From assembly GCF_009827405.1 (NCBI RefSeq), contig NZ_WTYY01000004.1, forward strand, positions 248,001 to 312,000: a stretch of DNA of 64,000 nt, in the 5' to 3' direction. This DNA comes from Alteraurantiacibacter aestuarii. Its GTDB lineage: Bacteria; Pseudomonadota; Alphaproteobacteria; Sphingomonadales; Sphingomonadaceae. Shown in pieces: positions 45,721 to 53,336 of the stretch. The first letter of the stretch is position 1, and each line of letters starts with the position of its first letter. Under the pieces are notes generated by a model. The model was given only the letters and a program-made list of their open reading frames with translations, did not search any database and was not told where the DNA came from. Made by a program: the position numbers and the translations under genes.

Positions 45721-46239
45721 ATGCAGATCGCAGTTCCAATCCTGATTGTGCTCGCCACCATATTGGCGATGGAATGGGTCGCCTGGGCGAGCCACAAATA
45801 CATCATGCACGGCTGGGGCTGGGGCTGGCACCGTGACCATCATGAGCCGCATGACAAGATCTTCGAAAAGAACGACCTGTACGGCGTAGTGGGCGCGGTG
45901 ATGAGCATTTCCATGTTCGCGCTGGGCAGCACGATGGTGCTGGGCGATGCGGCCTGGTGGCCGGCCACCTTCATCGGCCTGGGCATTCTTGGTTACGGCA
46001 TCATCTATACGCTGGTGCACGATGGGCTGGTCCACCAGCGCTATTTCCGCTGGGTGCCCAAGCGCGGCTATGCCAAGCGGCTGGTGCAGGCGCACAAGCT
46101 GCACCACGCCACCATCGGCAAGGAGGGCGGGGTCAGCTTCGGCTTTATCTTCGCCGACGATCCGGCGCGGCTGAAGGCAGAACTCAGGCGCCAGCGAGAG
46201 GCCGGCATTGCCGTTGTCCGGGACAGCGCCGGAGCCTGA
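45721..46239 (+). CDS. crtZ: Beta-carotene hydroxylase
   Basis: Adds 3-hydroxyl groups to the beta rings of carotenoids (to zeaxanthin or caloxanthin-type products). The 172-residue non-heme di-iron membrane protein has the four His boxes HKYIMHG (near 23), HRDHHEPH (near 36), HDGLVHQRY (near 100) and HKLHHATIG (near 124), and four hydrophobic segments. ATG 45721 follows the short repeats. No other carotenoid genes are near. Confidence 0.94.
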   Translation: MQIAVPILIVLATILAMEWVAWASHKYIMHGWGWGWHRDHHEPHDKIFEKNDLYGVVGAVMSISMFALGSTMVLGDAAWWPATFIGLGILGYGIIYTLVHDGLVHQRYFRWVPKRGYAKRLVQAHKLHHATIGKEGGVSFGFIFADDPARLKAELRRQREAGIAVVRDSAGA

Positions 46240-46342
46240 GGCCGGAATTTTCCGGCGTTAGGAATTTCACAGAGTTTGTGCCCCTATAAGGCACGCTTCC
46301 AAATGCCGTTGGCTGGCAGGTTTGCGCTGTCATGGAGGCTGC

Positions 46343-47839
46343 ATGTATCGCTCCGACCCGTGGCACAAACTCGCACTGGCCATCGTGCTGGCGGCTGCTG
46401 TGGCCTTTTCCGCCGCCGCCATCATGGCGCGCGGGCCGTGGTACGATGAATTCTACACTCTCTACGCCGCCGACCCGGGCCTTGGCTTTGCCGATGCGCT
46501 GGTGCAGCGTTGGCTGCCGGATAACCACCCGCCGCTGTATTATGCCTTGAGCTGGGCCAGCGGCTGGCTGGGAGAGGCCGTGGAGGCGCGGCGCTTCATC
46601 AATCTTGGCATCCTGCTGATGGCTGCGTTCGCGCTTTTCCTGCTGGGGCAGTGGCGGCCTGAATTTCGCCGTGTCGGCTTGCTCTATGCCATTGCTCTGG
46701 TCAGCTTAGACCCTGCTGTGCTCCAGGTGGCGCAATTGCGATCCAACTTCCTCGCTTATGCAAGCGCGGCGGTGCTCGTTGCCGCCCTGACGGTGATTGC
46801 CAATCCTGCCTCACCAAAGCCCGTGCGGCGTGACTGGACTTTTCTGGGGATTGCCCTTGCCATCGCCTTCAATGTCCACCTTACCGCCACGGTGATTTGC
46901 GCCGCCGTGGGCGCGGCATTCGGGGTGTGGATCTTGCTGCGCCGCGACTGGCCGCAGTCCATCGGCCTTGTGATTACCGGGCTGATTGCAGCCTTGCCCT
47001 TCATCATCCTGATAGCGATGCAATTTGGCCGGATGGAGGAGAACACGCGGGTTTTCTGGATACCCGGCGGCTTCGATGCGGCGCGCTGGGCGCTGGAAAA
47101 CGAGCTTGTCGGCTGGGCCGGAGACAACATCGCCCTGACCGTGGTTGGCGCCATGGGGATCGGCTATCTGGTGCAGGCAGCGGTAAGGGAGCGCCAGCTT
47201 CCGCCGGAATTCCAGCTGGTTCTTGCCCTGGCGGCCGGTGCCGCTCTGGCCACCACTATCCTGCTGGCCGTGCACATGTGGCGACCGATCATCCTGGGGC
47301 GCTATCTGGTGGCATTGGCCCCGCTCATCGCGATGATCCTGGCAGTCGGCGCCTCGGTCATTCTTGGCCGGGTCAATGCTCTGCTCAGGCTTGCGGCGAT
47401 TGCCACCATGCTGATGATCATGGGCCTGTCGCTTTCGCAGAAGCTGGACATGGTGCGCGCCCTGCCTTCATGGAACGGCACCGCCGGCAGGATCGCTGAA
47501 ATCTCCCGCCAATGCCCCGATACGATCGTGCATCCGGCACTCGACTGGAACAGGCCGACGATGGACTTGCCACCGGCGGACAACCGGCGCGTGATGCCCA
47601 TGGCCTATCGCCTGATGGCGCAGCGCCATGACTTTTCTGTCGAGGATGAAGCCTCCCGCCGGATGTCTGCCGATTGCCCGACGGTGTTCTGGGCCGAACA
47701 CGTTGCCGGGCAGCAGGATGGCCAGGCTGAAATAACCGCGCGCTTGCTGCAACAGGGATATCCGGTCGGGGAAACCCGGTTCGAACAGATCGGCGATGGC
47801 TGGATATTGCTCTCGAATGCGCCGGGAATGCTTCCCTAG
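46343..47839 (+). CDS. GT39-like membrane glycosyltransferase
   Basis: A 498-residue multispanning protein resembling dolichyl-phosphate-mannose mannosyltransferase/GT39 and ArnT families. The first periplasmic loop has the catalytic-type PWYDEFYTLY (acidic pair near residue 38), then a NHPPLYYAL motif (near 67) typical of GT-C proteins. About nine hydrophobic segments follow, and a soluble C-terminal domain of about 120 residues with CPD and ADCP Cys. GGAGG precedes the ATG at 46343. Donor and acceptor are unknown. Stop overlaps the sufE stop as CTAG. Confidence 0.8.
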   Translation: MYRSDPWHKLALAIVLAAAVAFSAAAIMARGPWYDEFYTLYAADPGLGFADALVQRWLPDNHPPLYYALSWASGWLGEAVEARRFINLGILLMAAFALFLLGQWRPEFRRVGLLYAIALVSLDPAVLQVAQLRSNFLAYASAAVLVAALTVIANPASPKPVRRDWTFLGIALAIAFNVHLTATVICAAVGAAFGVWILLRRDWPQSIGLVITGLIAALPFIILIAMQFGRMEENTRVFWIPGGFDAARWALENELVGWAGDNIALTVVGAMGIGYLVQAAVRERQLPPEFQLVLALAAGAALATTILLAVHMWRPIILGRYLVALAPLIAMILAVGASVILGRVNALLRLAAIATMLMIMGLSLSQKLDMVRALPSWNGTAGRIAEISRQCPDTIVHPALDWNRPTMDLPPADNRRVMPMAYRLMAQRHDFSVEDEASRRMSADCPTVFWAEHVAGQQDGQAEITARLLQQGYPVGETRFEQIGDGWILLSNAPGMLP

Positions 47840-48243
47840 GCCGCAGCGATCCGAGCGGCGTGCTGTTTGACCAGCGCGATCATGTTGGGAACGCCCTGCG
47901 TGCGGTTGGAGGAGAGCTGGTTCTTCAGGTCGAACGGTTCGAGAGCGGCGATCACGTCCATTTGCGCAACCTCGCCGGCCGGGCGGTCCTGCACGGCGGA
48001 AATCACCAGCGCGACGATCCCCTTGGTGATCGCGGCGTTGCTGTCCGCCAGGAAATGCAGATTTTCGGCATTGCCGGTGGGATAGACCCAGACCTGCGCT
48101 GAACATCCGCGCACCAGAGTGGCGTCTGTCTTCAGCGGCTGGGGCATATCCTCAAGCTCTCGCCCCAGTTCGATCAGCAGGCGATATCGTTCATCGCCTT
48201 CGAGGAATTCATATTCTTCCTGGATGTCTTCAAGCGTGCGCAT
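47836..48243 (-). CDS. sufE: SufE family Fe-S cluster assembly protein
   Basis: Cysteine-desulfurase activator that accepts sulfur from SufS. The 135-residue protein has MRTLEDIQEEYEFLEGDERY and the active cysteine in TLVRGCSAQVWVYP (near 46), with EPFDLKNQLSSNRTQGVPNM near the end. The start may be nine bases further up (48252). It follows the last psp-operon gene by 24 bases on the same strand, so it may be read from the psp promoter; this is not proven. Confidence 0.92.
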   Translation of the reverse strand: MRTLEDIQEEYEFLEGDERYRLLIELGRELEDMPQPLKTDATLVRGCSAQVWVYPTGNAENLHFLADSNAAITKGIVALVISAVQDRPAGEVAQMDVIAALEPFDLKNQLSSNRTQGVPNMIALVKQHAARIAAA

Positions 48244-48266
48244 GGGGCGCATCTAGTGGCTTGGCG

Positions 48267-48515
48267 CTACAAATCCACCCCATTGGCGATGGCTTCCAGC
48301 TTGCGGATGCGTTCTTTCAGGTCCGCCAGCTCTATCCGGGCGGCACCTTCGCGTACGCCGCCTTCGATTTCCATCGGCATGGTGCGCAGGTTCAGTTCGC
48401 GCTCCTTCAGCGCCAGCCAACCCTGCCAGCCTTTCAGCATGGCGGTGGCCAGGATCATCATGCCCAGCAGTGAACAGCTGGCAATCAGCAATTGTTCGCT
48501 CAACATTCCCTCCAT
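48267..48515 (-). CDS. PspB-like small membrane protein 6 (most diverged)
   Basis: An 82-residue protein: one N-terminal membrane span (about 6-28, LLIASCSLLGMMILATAML), then a charged linker and a helix ending in RIRKLEAIANGVDL. Compared with the five upstream genes it keeps the order membrane span, linker, R-x-x-x-LE-x-I motif, but the TD segment is lost and the C-terminus is short. It is three bases after the previous gene, thus in the same operon. Function unknown; membership in the PspB-like set is my inference. Confidence 0.7.
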   Translation of the reverse strand: MEGMLSEQLLIASCSLLGMMILATAMLKGWQGWLALKERELNLRTMPMEIEGGVREGAARIELADLKERIRKLEAIANGVDL

Positions 48516-48518
48516 CCC

Positions 48519-48776
48519 CTATTCGTCGCGCAGCCGATCAATTTCGGCGGACAGGCGCACAGTTTCATTTCCATCGGTGGCGATGCGTTCCAGCACCTTC
48601 ACCCGTTCACGCAATTCGGTAAGTTCGGCGGCCATCTCACGCTCACGCGGGGATGGGCCGACAGGATTGCCCTGCTGGTCGGTGGCATAGCCGTTCAGGG
48701 CATTGTGCCGGCTGCGCAGCACGCTGCCGATGATTGTCATGCCAACGATGATGACAATGGCTGTCCAGAAGGTCAC
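48519..48776 (-). CDS. PspB-like small membrane protein 5
   Basis: An 85-residue protein with one membrane span at the N-terminus (FWTAIVIIVGMTIIGSVL), a linker with NGYATDQQGNPVG, and a coiled-coil helix with RVKVLERIATDGNETV followed by AEIDRLRDE. The linker GY-motif and the LERIATD motif recur in neighbours, indicating gene duplication. It overlaps the upstream gene by four bases. Topology predicts a short periplasmic N-terminus and a cytoplasmic coiled coil, as in PspB. Confidence 0.75.
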   Translation of the reverse strand: MTFWTAIVIIVGMTIIGSVLRSRHNALNGYATDQQGNPVGPSPREREMAAELTELRERVKVLERIATDGNETVRLSAEIDRLRDE

Positions 48777-49066
48777 CGCGCAGTCTCCCTTTGAATCTCT
48801 ACGCTGCTATCGGGAAGCCGCAGGTCCTCGATCTGGCGGGCGAGATCGGCATTGCCATCGGTGGCGATGCGTTCCAGCACGCGGATGCGCTCCTCCAGCT
48901 GCTCTGCCTTGGCGGCGCTGATGCCGGATTGCGGCGGCGCGTTGCGCAGTTCCATCTCGCGCTCCTTGTAGCGGATGTGCCGTTTGATAACTCCGCCAAG
49001 CGTGGTCATCACAATCGAGACGAGGATGATGACGAAGATGAACGCCAGGATCATGTTGATATCCAT
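48773..49066 (-). CDS. PspB-like small membrane protein 4
   Basis: A 97-residue protein with a strongly hydrophobic span (MILAFIFVIILVSIVMTTLG), then KRHIRYKEREMELRN, a helix and the motif RIRVLERIATDGNADLARQI followed by EDLRLPD. It starts at the base where the previous gene stops and overlaps the next, so the set is read as one transcript. The KEREMEL segment also occurs in gene 6 (KERELNL), tying those two together. Confidence 0.75.
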   Translation of the reverse strand: MDINMILAFIFVIILVSIVMTTLGGVIKRHIRYKEREMELRNAPPQSGISAAKAEQLEERIRVLERIATDGNADLARQIEDLRLPDSSVEIQRETAR

Positions 49067-49407
49067 CAGTTCACCTCGTCACTGTCGCGCAGGCGGTCAA
49101 TCTGGTGGGTCAGCTGGAAGCCGCTATCGGTAACGATGCGCTCCACATTCGCCATGCGTTCCTTCATGGAACTGACTTCGGCGCGCAGGGCGGCGTTTTC
49201 CTGTGTCAGCAGGCGCACGCGCTCCATGCTTTCAGAGGACATGTCGGGCTTGAGGGATTGGCCCCACATGCCTTCCAGCGGATAGCCATTCCTGATCTTG
49301 AGCTTGGTGTTGTGGACCGATGCCCACACCCCGGCGAGTGCGATCGCGATGCCGCCGCCGATTACCCAGGGAACGAAGCCAAGCCAGGCTGCAATTTCCG
49401 GATCCAT
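49066..49407 (-). CDS. PspB-like small membrane protein 3
   Basis: A 113-residue protein, the longest of the set. One membrane span (WVIGGGIAIALAGVWASV), then IRNGYPLEG, a heptad-like helix (LLTQENAALRAEVSSMKERM) and the conserved end MANVERIVTDSGFQLTHQI followed by DRLRDS. The GYPL linker motif matches gene 2 (KHGYPLDD). It shares a base with both neighbours' ends. Predicted to be a single-span inner-membrane protein with cytoplasmic coiled coil. Confidence 0.75.
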   Translation of the reverse strand: MDPEIAAWLGFVPWVIGGGIAIALAGVWASVHNTKLKIRNGYPLEGMWGQSLKPDMSSESMERVRLLTQENAALRAEVSSMKERMANVERIVTDSGFQLTHQIDRLRDSDEVN

Positions 49408-49706
49408 CAGTTTGTCTCCTGTCGATCGCGCAGAGCTTCGATCTTGCGCGCGGTGTCATAACCTTCATCGGTGACGATGCGTTCGAGCACGGCGAGGCGG
49501 TCCTCGGCGTTTTCCAGCCGTTCGGTCAGCACGCGGTTGGTCTCCAGCAGACGCTGTGCCTCGCCATTGTTCGACTTCTCGATCCGGCCTCCAGCGCCGT
49601 CGTCCAGCGGATAACCATGCTTGACGCGGATCCATGTGCTGATCAGCCATGCCCCCATCGACAAGCCAACGATTGCCACCACGAAGCTGGGATCGCCAAA
49701 ACTCAT
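49407..49706 (-). CDS. PspB-like small membrane protein 2
   Basis: A 99-residue protein. One membrane span (FVVAIVGLSMGAWLISTWI), the linker RVKHGYPLDD, a helix with RLLETNRVLTERLENAED, and the motif LAVLERIVTDEGYDTARKI followed by EALRDR. The last 25 residues are nearly the same as in gene 1 (VTDQGYDTARQIEALRDN), the clearest sign of recent duplication. The gap to the upstream gene is 23 bases; downstream it overlaps by one base. Confidence 0.76.
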   Translation of the reverse strand: MSFGDPSFVVAIVGLSMGAWLISTWIRVKHGYPLDDGAGGRIEKSNNGEAQRLLETNRVLTERLENAEDRLAVLERIVTDEGYDTARKIEALRDRQETN

Positions 49707-49729
49707 CTCAATTCCCTTCCGTCTAACTT

Positions 49730-50023
49730 TCAGATGGCTGCGTTTTCAGCCTGCAGCCGCCGGTTCTCGACCTGGCGGTTATCGCGCAGGGCCTCGATCT
49801 GGCGGGCGGTGTCATATCCCTGGTCGGTCACGATCCGCTCCAGCACGCGCACCCGCTGCTCCAGTTCCTGCACATGGCTGGCATATTGCGCAGCGCGTTC
49901 GGCGGTGTTTTCGGCAGTGGCGCTCATGCGCATCTGCTCAACCTTTTCACGGTGCTTCATCCAGATCGCAAACAGCGGGATGGACATGCCCATGATCGGG
50001 ATCAGAAGTGCCAGATTACCCAT
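49730..50023 (-). CDS. PspB-like small membrane protein 1
   Basis: A 97-residue protein: one membrane span (LALLIPIMGMSIPLFAIWM), a basic KHREK junction, a helix with AERAAQYASHVQELEQR, and the motif VRVLERIVTDQGYDTARQI followed by EALRDNR. IPLFAIWM then KHREK is close to the span-plus-basic junction of PspB. It follows pspC by 26 bases on the same strand. Likely partner candidates are PspA and PspC (inference). Confidence 0.76.
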   Translation of the reverse strand: MGNLALLIPIMGMSIPLFAIWMKHREKVEQMRMSATAENTAERAAQYASHVQELEQRVRVLERIVTDQGYDTARQIEALRDNRQVENRRLQAENAAI

Positions 50024-50049
50024 TGTTCAGTTTCCCCCAAAGTGCGTGG

Positions 50050-50427
50050 TCAGCGCAGCCGTTCGATCTCTGCCGAAAGGCGCGGATTGCTGGTGACATA
50101 GTACTGCTCCACATCGGCCAGGCGGCGGTCCACATCGCGGAACTGCGCGCGGATTTCGCGTGCGGTGCGCTTGGGAGACTGGCGGACGCCCTGCCAGTAT
50201 TTCTGCTCCTGATCGTCACGGTACAGATGCGGCGGCTTCTTGTTCAGCAGCAGGCCGGCCAGGAAATAGAGCGGGATGAACCAACCGGCGGTCAGCCCGA
50301 TCATCATCAGCGCGCCCAGGCGAACCCACAGCGAGTTGACCCCGGTGTAGTCGGCAATCCCGGCGCAGACGCCCATCAGCTTGGCATTGTGCTTGTCGCG
50401 ATAAAGTGTGGTGCGGGGCGTGTTCAC
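50050..50427 (-). CDS. pspC: Phage shock protein C
   Basis: Inner-membrane sensor that with PspB relieves PspA's hold on PspF. The 125-residue protein has the PspC domain (TLYRDKHNAKLMGVCAGIADYTGVN, then a long hydrophobic helix ending LAGLLLNKK) and a C-terminal coiled coil with DRRLADVEQYYVTSNPRLSAEI. This end resembles the LERIVTD motif of the small proteins downstream, so PspC and the paralogs may contact through it. It overlaps pspB by four bases. Confidence 0.94.
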   Translation of the reverse strand: MNTPRTTLYRDKHNAKLMGVCAGIADYTGVNSLWVRLGALMMIGLTAGWFIPLYFLAGLLLNKKPPHLYRDDQEQKYWQGVRQSPKRTAREIRAQFRDVDRRLADVEQYYVTSNPRLSAEIERLR

Positions 50428-50720
50428 TTCTGCGTTCCTTTCTTCTCGGCGAGCAGTTCTTCCAGCTCGCGCAGCGGTGCATTGTCGATTTCGCGGTCAT
50501 GCATGATGCGGGCGGTCTTGAAGTCGGGATTGTCCGCGGAAACCAGCCGCTCGACCGTATCCATCCGTTCATCCAGACGCTTGGCCAGCTGATAGAGTTC
50601 GTCCAGCAGCGATTCGTCGTCCGAGGTGATGGACCCTGATGTCTTCCACTTGGTGATGTAGTGGAGGATCAGCCAGGGAAGCCCGATCACGACCACCGGT
50701 ATGATGAATACTTCTTCCAT
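50424..50720 (-). CDS. pspB: Phage shock protein B
   Basis: A 98-residue PspB. The N-terminal span IIPVVVIGLPWLILHYITKW and the cytoplasmic helix QLAKRLDERMDTVERLVSADNPDF with the family's L-E-x-x-x motif are clear; a conserved Pro after Asn-Asp matches the E. coli protein. It is about 25 residues longer than E. coli PspB at the C-terminus. It starts three bases after pspA and overlaps pspC. Confidence 0.92.
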   Translation of the reverse strand: MEEVFIIPVVVIGLPWLILHYITKWKTSGSITSDDESLLDELYQLAKRLDERMDTVERLVSADNPDFKTARIMHDREIDNAPLRELEELLAEKKGTQK

Positions 50721-50723
50721 GAC

Positions 50724-51413
50724 TTATCCCTCCTGCTTCTTGTCTTCGTTGCCCTTGCCCAGGGCGCGCTTCATCTCAGCCAGTTCGTCATCGATCTTGT
50801 CGCCACCTTCCAGCGCGGCGAATTCATCGGCCAGGCTGGGGGTGCTGTTGGAAATGCCAAGCGCATCGGCGCGGCCTTCGGCATAATCGACGCGGCGTTC
50901 GAGCTGGTCGAACCGGCTCAGCGCCTCGTCCACCCGCTCATTGGTCATCAGGCTGCGCAGCTTGACGCGGTTCTCGGCGCTTTCCAGCCGGGCCGCGATC
51001 TGGCTCTGCCGGCTGCGGGCTTCGCGCAGGCGGTTCTGCAGCTTGTGAATATCCTGCTCGTACGCACGCAGCGCATCATCCAGCACGGCGATTTCCTGCT
51101 TGAGCTGGTCGGCCATGTCGCTGGCCTTCTTCTTTTCCAGCAGGGCTGCCCGGGCCAGATCCTCACGATCCTTCGACAGGGCCAGCTGTGCCTTTTCCGA
51201 CCAGTCGGACTGGAGCTTGTCCAGCTTCACCGTGTGACGGTGCATTTCCTTCTGGTCGGCAATGGTGCGCGCTGCACTGGCGCGCACTTCGACCAGCGTT
51301 TCCTCCATTTCCAGGATGATCATGCGGATCATCTTGGAGGGGTCGTCTGCCTGATCGAGCAATTCGTTGAAATTGGCCGCGATGATGTCTCGGGTACGCG
51401 AAAAAATGCCCAT
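50724..51413 (-). CDS. pspA: Phage shock protein A
   Basis: Membrane-repair and envelope-stress protein of the PspA/IM30/ESCRT-III family; it also inhibits PspF. The 229-residue core starts MGIFSRTRDIIAANFNELLD, an amphipathic membrane-binding helix, followed by long coiled-coil helices (RSLMTNERVDEALSRFDQ near 160) and an acidic tail. ATG 51413 has a GGAGGA ribosome site and matches the family start. The frame continues without a stop 48 codons upstream to a GTG at 51557, so a longer form is possible (see findings). Confidence 0.95.
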   Translation of the reverse strand: MGIFSRTRDIIAANFNELLDQADDPSKMIRMIILEMEETLVEVRASAARTIADQKEMHRHTVKLDKLQSDWSEKAQLALSKDREDLARAALLEKKKASDMADQLKQEIAVLDDALRAYEQDIHKLQNRLREARSRQSQIAARLESAENRVKLRSLMTNERVDEALSRFDQLERRVDYAEGRADALGISNSTPSLADEFAALEGGDKIDDELAEMKRALGKGNEDKKQEG

Positions 51414-51557
51414 CCAGTTTCCTCCGGCTGATAGCGAATTGCGGGTTGGCGTGGGGCTGGTGCGCAGACGCTCTATCTCGCGGTCAATACGCGAGGCGGC
51501 GTTGTCGTCCCGGCCCATGCCAATCGGGGTCAGGGGGTTGCGATTGTCTTCGTTCAC
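51414..51557 (-). other. In-frame N-terminal extension upstream of pspA
   Basis: 48 sense codons (GTG at 51557) directly in frame with pspA. Codons are strongly G/C-ending as in real genes, and the text includes a helix with SRIDREIERLR resembling the coiled-coil ends of the small paralogs. The GTG overlaps the stop of the upstream 51-aa ORF as GTGA, a usual sign of coupled translation. It may give a second, longer PspA isoform or be an untranslated remnant; both starts look usable. Confidence 0.5.
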
Positions 51558-51709
51558 GCCAGTTCAACCAGTGGCACGGCAACCAGCATCAGGTGCGATG
51601 TAACACCCTCTTGTTGCGCGATTGCGAAAAAGTTGAAGGCGATCATCGCGGCGATGCTCACCAGCGCGGCGGCGCCGGTTTTGCTGGCAAGAAAGCGTTG
51701 ATCGAACAT
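51554..51709 (-). CDS. 51-aa membrane protein, first gene of the psp operon
   Basis: A short ORF with an optimal ribosome site (AGGAGG, seven bases before ATG 51709). The 51 residues start MFDQRFLASKTGAAALV and have a hydrophobic stretch (about 11-31) and a second weaker one near the end (LMLVAVPLVELA). It lies immediately behind the sigma-54 promoter, so it would be the first product when the operon is induced. No family recognised. Confidence 0.7.
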   Translation of the reverse strand: MFDQRFLASKTGAAALVSIAAMIAFNFFAIAQQEGVTSHLMLVAVPLVELA

Positions 51710-51743
51710 GAATTCCTCCTGATTTCCAAGTTACCCTCAACAT

Positions 51744-51759
51744 TGCAAAGGGCGTGCCA
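51744..51759 (-). promoter_or_regulatory. Sigma-54 promoter of the psp operon
   Basis: On the - strand: TGGCACG, four bases, TTGCA, an exact match to the -24/-12 consensus TGGCAC-N5-TTGCA with correct spacing. The predicted start lies about 20-25 bases before the ATG at 51709. PspF, the needed sigma-54 activator, is encoded next door. Confidence 0.9.
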
Positions 51760-51824
51760 ATTTGCGCAATCGCGCGGAAATCAGGCTGTTTTGCTGCGGC
51801 ATGGCTGGATGAATATGGGATGTA

Positions 51825-51841
51825 TTGCCAAGCATTGGCGA
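51825..51841. promoter_or_regulatory. Candidate PspF upstream activating site
   Basis: Imperfect inverted repeat TTGCCAA-GCA-TTGGCGA (one mismatch), centred about 100 bp upstream of the predicted psp transcription start, the distance at which PspF binds in enterobacteria. It also lies just before the pspF start, so PspF may repress itself there. Confidence 0.55.
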
Positions 51842-51860
51842 AATTTGCTATATCTTGGTT

Positions 51861-52922
<1,062 letters not shown>

Positions 52923-53024
52923 CGATCAACTACGTGCAATTGGTTACCATCCATAAAACTTTGAGTTAACGGGCAGGTAAGGGGGGCATGGTATCAAACT
53001 TTCGGATTCAGGGGAGTTTCTACT

Positions 53025-53336
53025 ATGTTTTCATTCGCACGCTATATCGTCAGGCACAAAGTCGGTGCCGTTGCTGTTTGTGCTATCGCGGTCTTCGTGA
53101 TGACGCCGAATGGTGAAGAAGAGCAGGAGCAATCCAACAGTCCGTGGTCTGTCCAGCAGAGCTCGGTCCAGGTTGCTCAGGCCGATGAGTCGAGCTTTGT
53201 TGACGATATCGTCAGTGAAGCATCCGGCTACCTCGAAGAAGCTGGTATCGGCAATCCGCTGGAAGAAGCCGACGCAGCGGTTAACCGCTTCGAGGATACG
53301 GCAGCGGCCATGAATCAGGTGAACGGCGGGTCCTGA
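53025..53336 (+). CDS. Small membrane-anchored protein of unknown function
   Basis: A 103-residue protein with an N-terminal hydrophobic helix (residues about 13-27, VGAVAVCAIAVFVM) and an acidic/Gln-rich remainder with two amphipathic stretches (SFVDDIVSEASGYLEEAG and ADAAVNRFEDTAAAMN). AGGGGAG precedes the ATG. Topology suggests a periplasmic or extracytoplasmic acidic tail. No family recognised. It is the only gene between pspF and the rimP cluster. Confidence 0.65.
   Translation: MFSFARYIVRHKVGAVAVCAIAVFVMTPNGEEEQEQSNSPWSVQQSSVQVAQADESSFVDDIVSEASGYLEEAGIGNPLEEADAAVNRFEDTAAAMNQVNGGS

Noticed and set aside
48267-50023. Reading the six small genes as a phage-encoded membrane module
   Set aside because: They share motifs with PspB and PspC, sit behind the psp promoter, and have host-like codon use; no phage genes are nearby.
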